A program made the translations under genes and the position numbers. From CAXRDE01 sp964229355 (lineage in GTDB: Bacteria > Cyanobacteriota > Sericytochromatia > UBA7694): a stretch of 64,000 nt of DNA. The stretch covers positions 558,001 through 622,000 of the forward strand of contig CAXRDE010000025.1 in assembly GCA_964229355.1 (NCBI GenBank), given 5' to 3'. Under the pieces are notes generated by a model. The model was not told the DNA's origin, made no database searches, and saw only the letters and a program-made list of their open reading frames with translations. Of this stretch, positions 1-8,860 are shown in pieces. Position 1 is the stretch's first letter, and every line of letters begins with the position of its first letter.

Positions 1-3000
1 GGCCGGTCATAAAGCTGTGCCGGCTTCACCTCACCCTTTTCGGTAAGCAGGTTAATAATGCGGTTCACAAAATCCATTTGGTTGGCGGTGTAATGGCCCT
101 GCTGCAAAAAGTCCCCAAAGGCCTCTTTGGCCGCCGCACGGTCTAAGCCCACCAGCGAACGAATAAAGAGCCCCAGGCTCTGATGGCTGGTTTTGGCTTC
201 TGCCAATACCTCGGCAATTTCTTCAGGCTGCCCAATGCTGCCTGCGCTGAGCAACATCGCTTCTAAAGAAGCTAAATCCTGGGCCGTCATAGGTTTGTTG
301 TGCCGCAGGCGGTAAAGGGCAATGTCGTCACCATGCTCTTGCAAATACACCTTTATTTTCTTGTGATAGGCTTGAAACACTGTATACGTCGAATTAATCG
401 GCGACATTCTAAGTTCTAGCGGGCCCATTTCATCTTCAAAATTACTGTACAGCAGGGTCTGAGAGGAGCCTTTATCGAGATAGATCATCAACTCCCGCAG
501 CGACTGACGCAACACTTCAAGCAAATAAGGGGTCACATGTTGCCAGTACTCAACGGTCTGCACCTCTTGCAAGAGCGGCAGCTGAGCCTGTACCGCGGGC
601 AAGGTGGTTTTTTCTTCGAGTTGTGCAGCCAAAGCTTGCACCTTATTCACCCGCCCTGGGTCAGTTTCTCCGGTTTCTAAGCAGTCCACTTGCAAACTGA
701 GCATCAGCAAATCAAAACGGCGGGCACTCTCATGGCCAGGATCGTGTTCACTGGGCAATTTGGCCAGCTTTTCGATCAGCGGGGGCAAGTCCTCAGTAGA
801 CACCGCCTCCCAGGCTTCGGGCTGTTGGTATTTTTCCACAAGCTCCCAGTGGGGACGCACCAAAAAATTATCGTGGTGCATGCCACGGGTAAGGGCCAGC
901 ATTTCTTTGGTGACATTTGCTTTTAAGGTTTTTAACGCCTTTTGCTCGGCCTCAGAACGCTGTACCGGATGCTGGCTGCTGCCCACCGCCTGCAAAAGGC
1001 GCAAACGGTGCGCAAACACCCGCTCCGCCAGCGACTTGCTGGCACGGGCCACCTTGCCCTCGGGTTGGCTATCAAAAAACTCAAAGTTCTGGCAAAAGTC
1101 CAGGGCTAAAAAGTGGGTTTTGTCTTGCCCCGGCCCAAAGAGATCTGGACACAAGCGGGTGCCCCGGCCCATCATCTGGTGAAATTTGGTACGCGAATAC
1201 ACCGCCTTAAAAAACACCAGATTCAAAATTTCAGGCACATCAATGCCCGTGTCCAACATATCCACCGAAATGGCAATGGTGGGGCGATCTTTTTCGGGAT
1301 CGCCAAAGTCATCGATCAGGCTTTCTACATAGTCCACACCGTGAGCAATCACTTTCGCAAAGTGTCCGTGGTAGTGGGGATAGTTTTCACTGAAGCGTGT
1401 AAAGATATAGTTGGCATGGCGAATGTTTTTGGCAAAAATAATGGTCTTGCCCAATTGATCGCCCCCTTGAACCTTAAGCCCTTCCGTCATCAAGCATTCG
1501 AGCACTTTGTCGATGGTATCGCGATTAAACAGCCATTGGTTAAGCGCTGATCCTTGAATGCTTTCAGGCATGACGTCGTTTTCTTCGTCATAAAATAACG
1601 CTTCGTATTCCTCTTGTTCATCGGCACTCAGTTTGGCATAGGCAATGCCTTCTCGCTGAAACTTCAACGGCACACTGGCCGCTTGTGGTGGCACCAAAAC
1701 GCCATCAGCAAAAGCTTGTACCGCCTCGTAAGCAAAGGTGGGAATACCGTCTTCCATTTCAAACAGATCATAGGTGTTGCGATCAATTTCATCGCGGGGG
1801 GTGGCTGTCAGCCCCACCAATAAACTGTCGTAATAGTCAAAAATAGCCTTGAATTTGTGATACACCGAGCGGTGGGCTTCGTCTACCACAATCAGATCAA
1901 AATGCCCCACACCGTATTGCTGTTTTTTGAGACAGCTCATCATGGTGGGGTAGGTGGCAAAACACAAACGGGCATTGCTGGGCGGCTTCTGGGCGTTTAA
2001 GATTTCGGTGCTGACCTCGGGCAAATGGCGTTGAAAGGCCCGACGGGCCTGGCTGACCAGCGCATTGCGGTCCGCTAAAAACAGCACCCGTTTGACCCAG
2101 TTGCGCCGCATGAGCAATTCACACAGGGCAGCGACCGTTCGGGTTTTGCCTGTACCTGTGGCCATGACCACCAGGCCCTTGCGTTGAGAGGCCTCAAAGT
2201 GTTCACAAAGGCGACGAATGGCCTCTAACTGGTAAGGACGGTCGACAATCTCAGTATTAACCGCTGCTTCAGGGGCATTTAAAGACAAGAGCGCACTGCG
2301 TCGGTGTAAGAGCCGCTCTAAAGCTGCTTTGCTGTAAAAGCCTTGCACAGAACGGGGCGGGTAACGGCGGTCATCCCAGAAGTAGGTGTCAAAGCCATTG
2401 GTATAAAAAATAAAGGGGCGCTGGCCGGTGCTGACTTCAAGACAATCCGCATAAAGACGGGCCTGCTCACGCCCTGCACTGGCATCGCGGGCACTGCGCT
2501 TGGCCTCAACCACCGCCAGGGGCAAGCCATTGTCACCCCAGAGCACATAATCCACCTTGCCATTGCCGCTGGTGTTGCTCTTGCTCAGAGGCATCCCCGT
2601 GACCCCATACTCGCGACAACGGGGATCATCGAGGTTCCAACCCTGCTCTTGCAATTGCAGGTCAATGAGGTATTTGCGGGTCTGGGCTTCGTTGTAATCA
2701 TGGGGCGTGATGGGCAATTGGCGGTTGCGGGCCTTTTGCTGGGCCACCTGGGCCTGACGGGCCAGCAGGGCCTTGTATTCGTTTTCTTGCTGCAAGAGCT
2801 TTTCTTCAAGGGCTTGCTTTTCTTTGTCGCGGGCTTCGAGTTCGGCTTCGAGCTGCTGCAATTGCTTGATGGGCACCGTGGGCTCTGCGCTGCCCCTGGG
2901 CAGCAACTGCGCGTTAAAGGGTTTGGGCTGCAGGGTACGCCGCTCGGGAGAGTAGTAACGAAACAGCCAATAGCTAAAATGGTGTAATTCTTGCAGGGCT

Positions 3001-3323
3001 TGCAGGGCCTCGTGGGTGGCCACTTCGCCCTTGTGGTGCACCGCCTTATTGCCCAGACGGCGAATCAGGTCGAGCTTTTCAAAGACACCGGGGTCTAAGT
3101 TTTCTTTGAAGGTGCGGGTGTTAATAAGCGCCGACAGGGTTTCGCTGTGGCGGGGGCGCTCTAAATAGCTTTCGTTGGCGTACAGCCAGTACACCCCTTG
3201 CTCCAGCGCGCGACGGGCATAAAAGCACGCGGTGCGCGGATCTTGATTCACATACTGCTCTGCCTGACGGGCCGCCGCATACATGTCTTCCCAGTTTTCA
3301 ATAAAAAAGAAATTACTATCCAT
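1..3323 (-). CDS. hsdR: Type I restriction enzyme R subunit (HsdR), 3' end beyond the window
   Basis: Motor and nuclease subunit of a type I restriction-modification complex; it translocates DNA with ATP and cuts unmethylated DNA. About 1107 residues are visible and the frame is still open at base 1, so only the extreme C-terminus is missing. The N-terminus resembles the DUF4145 domain (residues about 10-110), followed by a charged coiled coil. A PD-(D/E)XK nuclease core is visible with D258 in KVDY and E273/K275 in VEAKR. The helicase part has the Walker A stretch MATGTGKT (about residue 386) and the DEAH box VVDEAH (about 478), and the C-terminal part resembles EcoEI-type HsdR. The ATG at 3323 is the first in frame; its Shine-Dalgarno is weak. 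hsdM and hsdS lie on the same strand 4-12 kb upstream, separated by toxin-antitoxin genes. Confidence 0.95.
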   Translation of the reverse strand, partial: MDSNFFFIENWEDMYAAARQAEQYVNQDPRTACFYARRALEQGVYWLYANESYLERPRHSETLSALINTRTFKENLDPGVFEKLDLIRRLGNKAVHHKGEVATHEALQALQELHHFSYWLFRYYSPERRTLQPKPFNAQLLPRGSAEPTVPIKQLQQLEAELEARDKEKQALEEKLLQQENEYKALLARQAQVAQQKARNRQLPITPHDYNEAQTRKYLIDLQLQEQGWNLDDPRCREYGVTGMPLSKSNTSGNGKVDYVLWGDNGLPLAVVEAKRSARDASAGREQARLYADCLEVSTGQRPFIFYTNGFDTYFWDDRRYPPRSVQGFYSKAALERLLHRRSALLSLNAPEAAVNTEIVDRPYQLEAIRRLCEHFEASQRKGLVVMATGTGKTRTVAALCELLMRRNWVKRVLFLADRNALVSQARRAFQRHLPEVSTEILNAQKPPSNARLCFATYPTMMSCLKKQQYGVGHFDLIVVDEAHRSVYHKFKAIFDYYDSLLVGLTATPRDEIDRNTYDLFEMEDGIPTFAYEAVQAFADGVLVPPQAASVPLKFQREGIAYAKLSADEQEEYEALFYDEENDVMPESIQGSALNQWLFNRDTIDKVLECLMTEGLKVQGGDQLGKTIIFAKNIRHANYIFTRFSENYPHYHGHFAKVIAHGVDYVESLIDDFGDPEKDRPTIAISVDMLDTGIDVPEILNLVFFKAVYSRTKFHQMMGRGTRLCPDLFGPGQDKTHFLALDFCQNFEFFDSQPEGKVARASKSLAERVFAHRLRLLQAVGSSQHPVQRSEAEQKALKTLKANVTKEMLALTRGMHHDNFLVRPHWELVEKYQQPEAWEAVSTEDLPPLIEKLAKLPSEHDPGHESARRFDLLMLSLQVDCLETGETDPGRVNKVQALAAQLEEKTTLPAVQAQLPLLQEVQTVEYWQHVTPYLLEVLRQSLRELMIYLDKGSSQTLLYSNFEDEMGPLELRMSPINSTYTVFQAYHKKIKVYLQEHGDDIALYRLRHNKPMTAQDLASLEAMLLSAGSIGQPEEIAEVLAEAKTSHQSLGLFIRSLVGLDRAAAKEAFGDFLQQGHYTANQMDFVNRIINLLTEKGEVKPAQLYDR

Positions 3324-3391
3324 GACAGGCAGTTTACGCCAATTTAGGCGGCAAGACAATGAAAATTTTGGGTAGCGTTATAGAGACGGCT

Positions 3392-3655
3392 TTAGCGGTA
3401 GATTTCACCGCGTTTGTCCACCTCAACCACTAAAATTACCGTAACTTGATCTTGTAAATCACAGACAACACGGTACATCCCTACGCGATAACGCCAAAGC
3501 CCCTGAAATTGGCCTTTTAAAGGCTTGCCTAAGCAGCGCGGGTCTTCTTCAAGCTGGGGTTTTGAAAGATAAGCTAATATTCTTTGTTGCTGCTTCTTAT
3601 CAATTTGTGCTAATTGTTTTTGAGCAGATTTTTTAAATTGCGTTTTCCAGCCCAA
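3392..3655 (-). CDS. RelE/ParE-family toxin
   Basis: Small basic protein of 87 residues with the RelE/ParE pattern: an N-terminal strand WKTQFKK, two helices containing KQLAQIDKKQQQRIL, then LKGQFQGLWRYRVGMYRVVCDL and a last strand VTVILVVEVDKRGEIYR. Members usually cleave mRNA on the ribosome or inhibit gyrase; which one applies cannot be told from sequence. I chose a TTG start at 3655 because it puts the WKTQF strand at the N-terminus as in RelE homologues and has AGGTGG about nine bases upstream; longer starts add an unrelated leader read from the antitoxin gene. The gene overlaps the 3' end of the upstream antitoxin-like gene by 23 bases, implying translational coupling. hsdR starts 69 bases downstream. 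Confidence 0.82.
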   Translation of the reverse strand: MGWKTQFKKSAQKQLAQIDKKQQQRILAYLSKPQLEEDPRCLGKPLKGQFQGLWRYRVGMYRVVCDLQDQVTVILVVEVDKRGEIYR

Positions 3656-4466
3656 GTGCTTTGACCACCTGTTCCAGCGGGATAACCTCATCTTCAGGAT
3701 CGTTGAGTCGACGCAGCGCTTCAGTTGCAGCTTGCGTATCACGCTCAGTCTCACCAGCCAAATAATCAAGGACCCATTTTCGCGTCGTTTGTAGGTAGGT
3801 TATCTCGGTCTCGCTGAGTTCAGGATGCAATTTAGGATGCGTAAGCGCTTGCCTTAAAACGTCTAAAAAATAGTCTATGTTTTCAGAGTCTAGTTCTAAA
3901 TCAATCGCATAAGCCAGATCAAAGAAATAAGAAATTGCGCCTTCTTGATCATTTGCTCTTACAAAAAAATGAAGTAAGGTAGGGTGAACAAGGCGATCCT
4001 GCCAATCTGGATGCCGCTGAATAGCTTGCTCTACAAGAGAAAAGGCTTTGTCATCATTCCCCGTTTTGCTGTAAAGCGAAACAGCGACAAGCGTAGACAT
4101 GTAATCGTTAAGAGAAAGAATGCCTTCAGATATTTTATCTAAGTTCATCGTCGCTTCTGCATTTTTCTTTAAATGAACAAGCATACGTGCGTACTGCAAA
4201 TAGACGCTCATCAGCCAGGGCGTCTGATTGTTAAAAGGAAGTCCTGACAATTCCCTTTTAAAAAACGCAAAACCCTTTTCGGTTTTACCTAAGTCAAACC
4301 AACAACTGGCGGCAATAAATCCTGACAAAAGGTTACCCGATTGCTCAAAATCTAACCAGGCATCTCTTGCCAATGCTCGCAATTGAAACTCACCATAGTG
4401 ATCTTGTTCAATACGGTTATAGCGAGCTGCAAACTCATCTGATTTTAATTGGGGCACGCCACTCAT
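3633..4466 (-). CDS. TPR-like helical protein with a RelB-type antitoxin tail
   Basis: A 277-residue protein overlapping the RelE-type toxin gene. The last 40 residues (ATEALRRLNDPEDEVIPLEQ, then VVKALGL) look like the helical tail by which RelB/StbD-type antitoxins grip RelE toxins. The preceding 235 residues are helical repeats resembling TPRs (for example GFIAASCWFDLGKTEKGFAF and MSTLVAVSLYSKTGNDDKAF), with no DNA-binding domain that I recognise. Typical RelB antitoxins have 70-95 residues, so this looks like an antitoxin in which a repeat scaffold replaces or precedes the DNA-binding part. The start at 4466 has GAGGAGCG four bases upstream; an earlier in-frame ATG at 4508 has no ribosome site. 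Alternatively it is a repeat protein that has captured an antitoxin tail by gene fusion. Confidence 0.7.
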   Translation of the reverse strand: MSGVPQLKSDEFAARYNRIEQDHYGEFQLRALARDAWLDFEQSGNLLSGFIAASCWFDLGKTEKGFAFFKRELSGLPFNNQTPWLMSVYLQYARMLVHLKKNAEATMNLDKISEGILSLNDYMSTLVAVSLYSKTGNDDKAFSLVEQAIQRHPDWQDRLVHPTLLHFFVRANDQEGAISYFFDLAYAIDLELDSENIDYFLDVLRQALTHPKLHPELSETEITYLQTTRKWVLDYLAGETERDTQAATEALRRLNDPEDEVIPLEQVVKALGLENAI

Positions 4467-4617
4467 GATTCGCTCCTCGTGTGACCTTAGCATAGCATAG
4501 CCCAACAAAAGACTCTACTGAAAAAGTCTCAACTGTTTTAAGGTTTGATATAGACTTGACCTTCTTACTCCAGGCGCTCGTCCAGATGGCACCGCGCCAA
4601 TGTAATATCATTAAGGT

Positions 4618-4944
4618 ATGCGTATCATACTGCTTATGCTGTCTTTTCTTTTAACCTGCTGTTCCATCGTCATTCCCATTAATGAGTATGGCCCTGGAAT
4701 CTATGATCACGATACAGATGGGGAACTCTTATCGACCTTGTGTATCGCATTGTCATTTTTTTTGAGTGGTCTGTACCTTATTACCCGTTATCTTCACAGG
4801 AAAAAGACACAGCTTTCTCCCGTTTTTTTCTTTTGTCTAATGATCGTGATGCTAAATAGTTTTCAAGCCATTCGGTTGTATCATTACTATACCGAACAGG
4901 GACACCTGTCTCTTGTATACCCATGTCTTTTTCCTTATCGGTAA
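4618..4944 (+). CDS. Small membrane protein of unknown function
   Basis: A 108-residue protein with three hydrophobic segments: an N-terminal one (residues 2-20), one around 40-58 (STLCIALSFFLSGLYLI) and one around 69-85 (PVFFFCLMIVMLNSFQAI). A cysteine pair (CC, residues 14-15) follows the first hydrophobic stretch but is not a good lipobox. I do not recognise the family. It is the only plus-strand gene between hsdR and hsdS and sits between two toxin-antitoxin cassettes. No good Shine-Dalgarno is visible (AAGGT abuts the ATG), so expression is uncertain and it could be a spurious frame. Confidence 0.4.
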   Translation: MRIILLMLSFLLTCCSIVIPINEYGPGIYDHDTDGELLSTLCIALSFFLSGLYLITRYLHRKKTQLSPVFFFCLMIVMLNSFQAIRLYHYYTEQGHLSLVYPCLFPYR

Positions 4945-4956
4945 ATATCACCGCGG

Positions 4957-5259
4957 CTATTTTGCGCCATACACTTGAACTTCCTGCTCCAGACGATCAC
5001 CCAGATTACCCTGCGCTGTTTCAAGATCAAAGTGGCTTTGTAAATTAAGCCAGGATTGAGGGTTTACGCCAAAATAACGCCCCAGACGTAAGGCGGTGTC
5101 TGCAGTAATTGCCCGCTTACCGTGCACGATTTCATTGATGCGCCGAGCCGGTACGCCAATGCCTTTTGCTAAAGCATACTGACTGATATTCATCGGTTTC
5201 AACCAATCTTCAAGCAAAATTTCCCCCGGATGAATAGGCGCTAACATTTGTGTTTTCAT
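4957..5259 (-). CDS. higA: HigA-type antitoxin (XRE helix-turn-helix)
   Basis: A 100-residue antitoxin of the HigA/VapI family. It starts with MKTQMLAPIHPGEILLEDWL, where HPGEIL is the family hallmark, followed by an XRE helix-turn-helix (MNISQYALAKGIGVPARRIN) and the typical RAITADTALRLGRYFGVNPQ segment. It should bind and neutralise the HigB encoded just upstream and repress the shared promoter. The start at 5259 has TAGGAGGG upstream, and that ribosome site overlaps the higB stop codon; the two genes are 10 bases apart in the usual toxin-first order. Confidence 0.92.
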   Translation of the reverse strand: MKTQMLAPIHPGEILLEDWLKPMNISQYALAKGIGVPARRINEIVHGKRAITADTALRLGRYFGVNPQSWLNLQSHFDLETAQGNLGDRLEQEVQVYGAK

Positions 5260-5269
5260 ACCTTCCCTC

Positions 5270-5551
5270 CTAATGATAATCGACGATTTCAACATCATAG
5301 GCGTCACCCTGACGCCAACGAAAACAAATGCGCCATTGCTCATTGATGCGAATACTGTATTGACCTTTACGATCGCCTTTTAAGGACTCTAAGCGATTGC
5401 CCGGCGGCACCCGCAAAAATTCCAAATCTGTTGCAGCATGAATTTGTAACAGTTTTCGCAATGCAACGCGCTGGATATCTGGCGGAATCTGACGAGGAGA
5501 CTTGCGTTCAAAAAGTTGCTGCGTGACTTTATAGGCAAACGTTCGAATCAT
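5270..5551 (-). CDS. higB: HigB-type toxin (RelE superfamily)
   Basis: A 93-residue toxin, predicted to be a ribosome-dependent mRNA endonuclease. Visible hallmarks are the N-terminal MIRTFAYKVTQQLFERK, the central LLQIHAATDLEFLRVPPGNR, then LKGDRKGQYSIRINEQWRIC and the C-terminal YDVEIVDYH, all typical of HigB (PF05015). The start at 5551 gives the standard N-terminus; an earlier ATG would add 16 unrelated residues that run through the promoter. The predicted -10 box lies only a few bases before the ATG, so the message may be leaderless or start further upstream. higA follows on the same strand. Confidence 0.92.
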   Translation of the reverse strand: MIRTFAYKVTQQLFERKSPRQIPPDIQRVALRKLLQIHAATDLEFLRVPPGNRLESLKGDRKGQYSIRINEQWRICFRWRQGDAYDVEIVDYH

Positions 5552-5557
5552 ACTTTT

Positions 5558-5586
5558 ATAATAACGCAACACGTTATTATGTACAA
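5558..5586 (-). promoter_or_regulatory. higBA promoter with embedded operator palindrome
   Basis: On the minus strand, TTGTAC (5581-5586) and TATTAT (5558-5563) form a sigma70-type -35/-10 pair with 17-base spacing. A perfect 9-bp inverted repeat, ATAATAACG and CGTTATTAT with a 5-base centre, spans 5558-5580 and so covers the spacer and the -10 box. HigA antitoxins normally repress their own operon at such dyads, so binding here would block polymerase directly. The -10 ends six bases before the higB ATG. Confidence 0.75.
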
Positions 5587-5625
5587 TACGAAGACCCAAT
5601 TTGGTATAAGTATGGGTACAATCGC

Positions 5626-7272
5626 TTAATCCATGTGCTGTACAACAATCTCACTGGCCTCAATCTCTTGCACCAAATCCGCATAGGTCAGCTGAGACGC
5701 ACACTGGCTCCAGTTAAACTTTGCAAAGGCAGCCCGGTTCAGAGACAGACACAGCCCCTGGACTTCACGGCGAAGCGCCTCAATCCCTTGCTGATGGGCC
5801 TGAGCGTGTTGCGCAAGGGCCTCGAGACTCAGGATCACAAGGGGATCGAGACAGAGCAAGACCTGGCTGCGAGAGACCTTTAAAGCCACATCCAGAGGCG
5901 ATTCCTGGGCCAGCAGCAAACGGCAGCGCAAATTCAGCCGCGCGCGCCAGGTTTTGGCCCCTTCATACAGCGCACGATTGTGGGTGTAAGCGAGTACCTC
6001 AAACGCCTGAAAGGACTGGGCTGTTAAGGCCTGCAAGCAAGGTTCGAGCTGAGCAGGGGTGCAGGCAGTTTCGTCGAGATTGAGCAGGACCGACAGCCGG
6101 GGCTTTAAAAAAGGGGAGCTCAGCGGCGGCTGTGACAGACGGGTACTGTGTGTTGCTTGCAGAAGGTCTTCCCATTGCTTTGCAGCCGCTTGCCAGGTCA
6201 GGCGCAACGCCCGTTGCCGGGCGGCCTGGGCCAGGTGCGCACGCCGTGGTTCGTCTTGCAAGAGTTGCACACAGGCCGTTATAAACGCTTCGGCAAAAGC
6301 TGGACTGTGGGGATCGCCGGGAATCAACAAGCCCGTTTGACCATCAACTACGGTTTCACTTAAGGCCCCACGGGCACTGGCCACCACGGGCAAGCCCGCC
6401 GCCTGGGCCTCAAGGGCCGCCAGACAAAAGGTTTCGGCATCCACCCAAATGCCGGGACTCTGAGGCAAGGGCTGGCTGCAGTGCTGGGGGTAAACCCACA
6501 GGCTGCCACGGGCCATTTCGGCCGCCAGCATCGGCGGTGAAATCGGCTCGTGCAAATGCACCCCGTCAAGGGCCCGTGCCCGCGCATAAAGGGCTCCCCC
6601 CGCCTCCTGATCTTTTTCGGGGCTCATGCCCCAGGTTTTAAAGCTGGCGTACAGGTGTAATTCGCAAGGCAGCGCCGCCTGCACACGGGGCCAGAAGTCC
6701 AGCAGTCGATCGAGCCCGCGATTGGGCGCAGAGGTATAGAACAGGCGCGGCGGATGGACGGGTTGGGGCTCAGTGGCAAAAAAGTCAGGCTGAATGCCCA
6801 GGGGAATAACCTGCACATGTTCGGCGGGCAGAGCGAAGGTGTCCCGCAGCATCTCGGCCTGCCAGTGGCTGGTGGCCACCACCCGATCGGCCCGCGTGGC
6901 CAATAAAGCCGCATGGTCCGCCCGAATATCTGGCAGTTCATGCCAGAGAAAAGGATAGTCATTGTGCAACCAGGCCAGGGTTTGGCGGGCGGGAATCCTG
7001 AGCTTGAGGGCTGCTTCATCGGCCACGGGAATAAAGGCATCTAAATCCAGTTGGCGGGCCAATTTCGGCAGTTCAGCCACCGGCCGGTAACTGACCCCGT
7101 CAATATCGGCAGCCGTTCCGTGACAAAACACAAAAACCCGGTGCCCCAAATCTGCTAAGGCTTTGGCCTGAAACACCACCGCACACTGGGTACCACCCAG
7201 AGGTTCCTGGTAAGGCGTATGACCGTTAAAGGCCCGCCCCAAATGCGATAAAAAGGCAAGGGTCAGCGGCAT
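5626..7272 (-). CDS. GT4-type glycosyltransferase with C-terminal extension
   Basis: A 548-residue group 1 (GT-B fold) glycosyltransferase that should transfer a sugar from a nucleotide donor. The N-terminal half has the acceptor-domain start MPLTLAFLSHLG and LGGTQCAVVFQAKALADLGH. The C-terminal half begins with RLFYTSAPNRGLDRLLDFWP and holds the donor-binding E-x7-E region (DAETFCLAALEAQAAGLPVV) followed by SARGALSETV. About 130 residues beyond the usual domain end are of unclear function. The ATG at 7272 lies one base past the hsdS stop codon, so the two are probably translated together, which is unexpected because no sugar enzyme belongs to type I restriction. Its composition resembles the rest of the genome, unlike the variable parts of hsdS. 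Confidence 0.85.
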   Translation of the reverse strand: MPLTLAFLSHLGRAFNGHTPYQEPLGGTQCAVVFQAKALADLGHRVFVFCHGTAADIDGVSYRPVAELPKLARQLDLDAFIPVADEAALKLRIPARQTLAWLHNDYPFLWHELPDIRADHAALLATRADRVVATSHWQAEMLRDTFALPAEHVQVIPLGIQPDFFATEPQPVHPPRLFYTSAPNRGLDRLLDFWPRVQAALPCELHLYASFKTWGMSPEKDQEAGGALYARARALDGVHLHEPISPPMLAAEMARGSLWVYPQHCSQPLPQSPGIWVDAETFCLAALEAQAAGLPVVASARGALSETVVDGQTGLLIPGDPHSPAFAEAFITACVQLLQDEPRRAHLAQAARQRALRLTWQAAAKQWEDLLQATHSTRLSQPPLSSPFLKPRLSVLLNLDETACTPAQLEPCLQALTAQSFQAFEVLAYTHNRALYEGAKTWRARLNLRCRLLLAQESPLDVALKVSRSQVLLCLDPLVILSLEALAQHAQAHQQGIEALRREVQGLCLSLNRAAFAKFNWSQCASQLTYADLVQEIEASEIVVQHMD

Positions 7273-7273
7273 C

Positions 7274-8458
7274 TTACAGCGGCAACGGCAAGCGCAGTTG
7301 TTCCTGGGCCTGAGCCACAGTGTTGCTGTTCCATTGCAATTGGCCCGTAAAGGCCTGCTGCATGAGGGCGTTGAAGAGAGTGTCGAGTTGGGTGAGCGCG
7401 GTGTGGTGGTTGTGTTTTTGGGTGTTGATTTGCTTAATAGCAGCTTCATAGCTCAATTGCAAAGATAGCGAAGGCTTTTGTACAGGAAAGGCTTTTAATT
7501 GTGTAGAATTAATTGATGCAATGCCTGTAGTTTGCTTTGCTTGCCTTAAAAAATACCTTTTCCCATAAGCACTACCTACTAAAGCAGACAAATACTCAGG
7601 TCTTACTTTTTCTGTTTCAAGACGAACACAAAAAATATGGTTTTGATGAATACAATGTTCAATTTGACTTTTCCAAATTGCTCCACGCCCTAATTTATCT
7701 AAATCACCTCCCTCAGTTAAAAGCAGATCCCCACTTTGTAAAGCATACTTTTCTACATCTGAAGGTAAAACAGAAATATTTTTTATTTCATCAAGATTTA
7801 AATAACCATCTTGCACATTGGCAACACGCATATAAGGAACAGAAACCACTTCTTCTAGTGAAAGTTTACGACCTTTTGTAACCCCAGATCTCACCAAGGC
7901 AATGTGAGAGAGAAGTTCTGTTTCCCACCCCTTCGGATTCGTCACCGGGTCCCCAAACATCTCCAAGAACGTGGCCTGCACCAGATCGTCTAAGCGGCGC
8001 AGGGCCTGCTGGCGCAATTGGCGCAGGTGGTCGACTTTTTCGAGGAGGGTGGCGATGCGCTGCTGTTCGGGGAGGGGGGGAAGCGGGATTTGTACGCGTT
8101 TTAAGTATTTAAAATGTCTATCGTATCCAGTATTTGGGAGTTCAACAGACTTCAGATAAAAATATAAATATTTTGTGTCTAAGACAAGTGTATTTGGCTG
8201 AAGTACTTTTACACCATCCGCTCCAAGAATAAAAGGAAAGTCCACATACTTTATCGAACAAGTATGGTCTCCAAATATTACGTATGGAGGAGGAGATTTC
8301 ACAGAAATATTTTCATCAGAATACCCTCCAATAAGTGATGCGCCTTGATCTATTACGGGATACTTACCAAGTTTTTTATAATCTTGTGTTTTTAACTTCG
8401 TATTACCAGAAGTAACATCACTTACTACATCTGTAAACAGAGCTGTCTCCCAAGCCAT
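7274..8458 (-). CDS. hsdS: Type I restriction-modification specificity subunit (HsdS)
   Basis: The 394-residue subunit that reads the split DNA target for HsdM and HsdR. It has two target-recognition domains (residues about 5-140 and 195-350), each followed by a conserved helical spacer; the central one is marked by VQIPLPPLPEQQRIATLLEK and then QATFLEMFGDP, typical of the family. The two recognition domains are encoded by clearly A/T-richer DNA than the spacers, as expected for segments exchanged by recombination. The start at 8458 (MAWETALFTDVV) has GGAGG upstream. hsdM lies 5.4 kb away on the same strand rather than adjacent. Confidence 0.94.
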   Translation of the reverse strand: MAWETALFTDVVSDVTSGNTKLKTQDYKKLGKYPVIDQGASLIGGYSDENISVKSPPPYVIFGDHTCSIKYVDFPFILGADGVKVLQPNTLVLDTKYLYFYLKSVELPNTGYDRHFKYLKRVQIPLPPLPEQQRIATLLEKVDHLRQLRQQALRRLDDLVQATFLEMFGDPVTNPKGWETELLSHIALVRSGVTKGRKLSLEEVVSVPYMRVANVQDGYLNLDEIKNISVLPSDVEKYALQSGDLLLTEGGDLDKLGRGAIWKSQIEHCIHQNHIFCVRLETEKVRPEYLSALVGSAYGKRYFLRQAKQTTGIASINSTQLKAFPVQKPSLSLQLSYEAAIKQINTQKHNHHTALTQLDTLFNALMQQAFTGQLQWNSNTVAQAQEQLRLPLPL

Positions 8459-8860
8459 GTGCCTTGCCTCCGTTGCGCCACGGGGCTCTGCCCGTGTGTT
8501 GTTTGCTTTCAGCATACAATATTCAGGGGGTATCTGGGTTTGGACTGAACACGCATAGCACAAAAATGTTATTTATGCTATTTTTGTTATAAAAATCATT
8601 TACATAACGTACTGGACCTTAAAAGCCAACTTAGCCTTAAGACACAAGCAGACGTTCAAACGAGATTACCGAAATGCAAACCGAGCAACAACTCGCTGCG
8701 ATTCGCATGGGCAGTGAAATGAGTCAAGGTGATTTACCACCGCAATTCATTGTGCAATGTGTGCGGGCAGCCATGGAACACGAAGGCGTTTTAGATCTCA
8801 TGGCCTTATGGTTTGAAGCAGAAAATGACACCGAACGCGCAGAAGTCGTGAGCGATTTAC

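Noticed and set aside
604..2987. Long plus-strand open frames across the hsdR region.
   Set aside because: They run antisense to hsdR, whose motifs and continuous frame are clear; their composition is low in recognisable protein features.
7537..7881. A 114-codon plus-strand frame inside hsdS.
   Set aside because: It is antisense to the second recognition domain of hsdS, in A/T-rich DNA where long chance frames of this type are common; no ribosome site.
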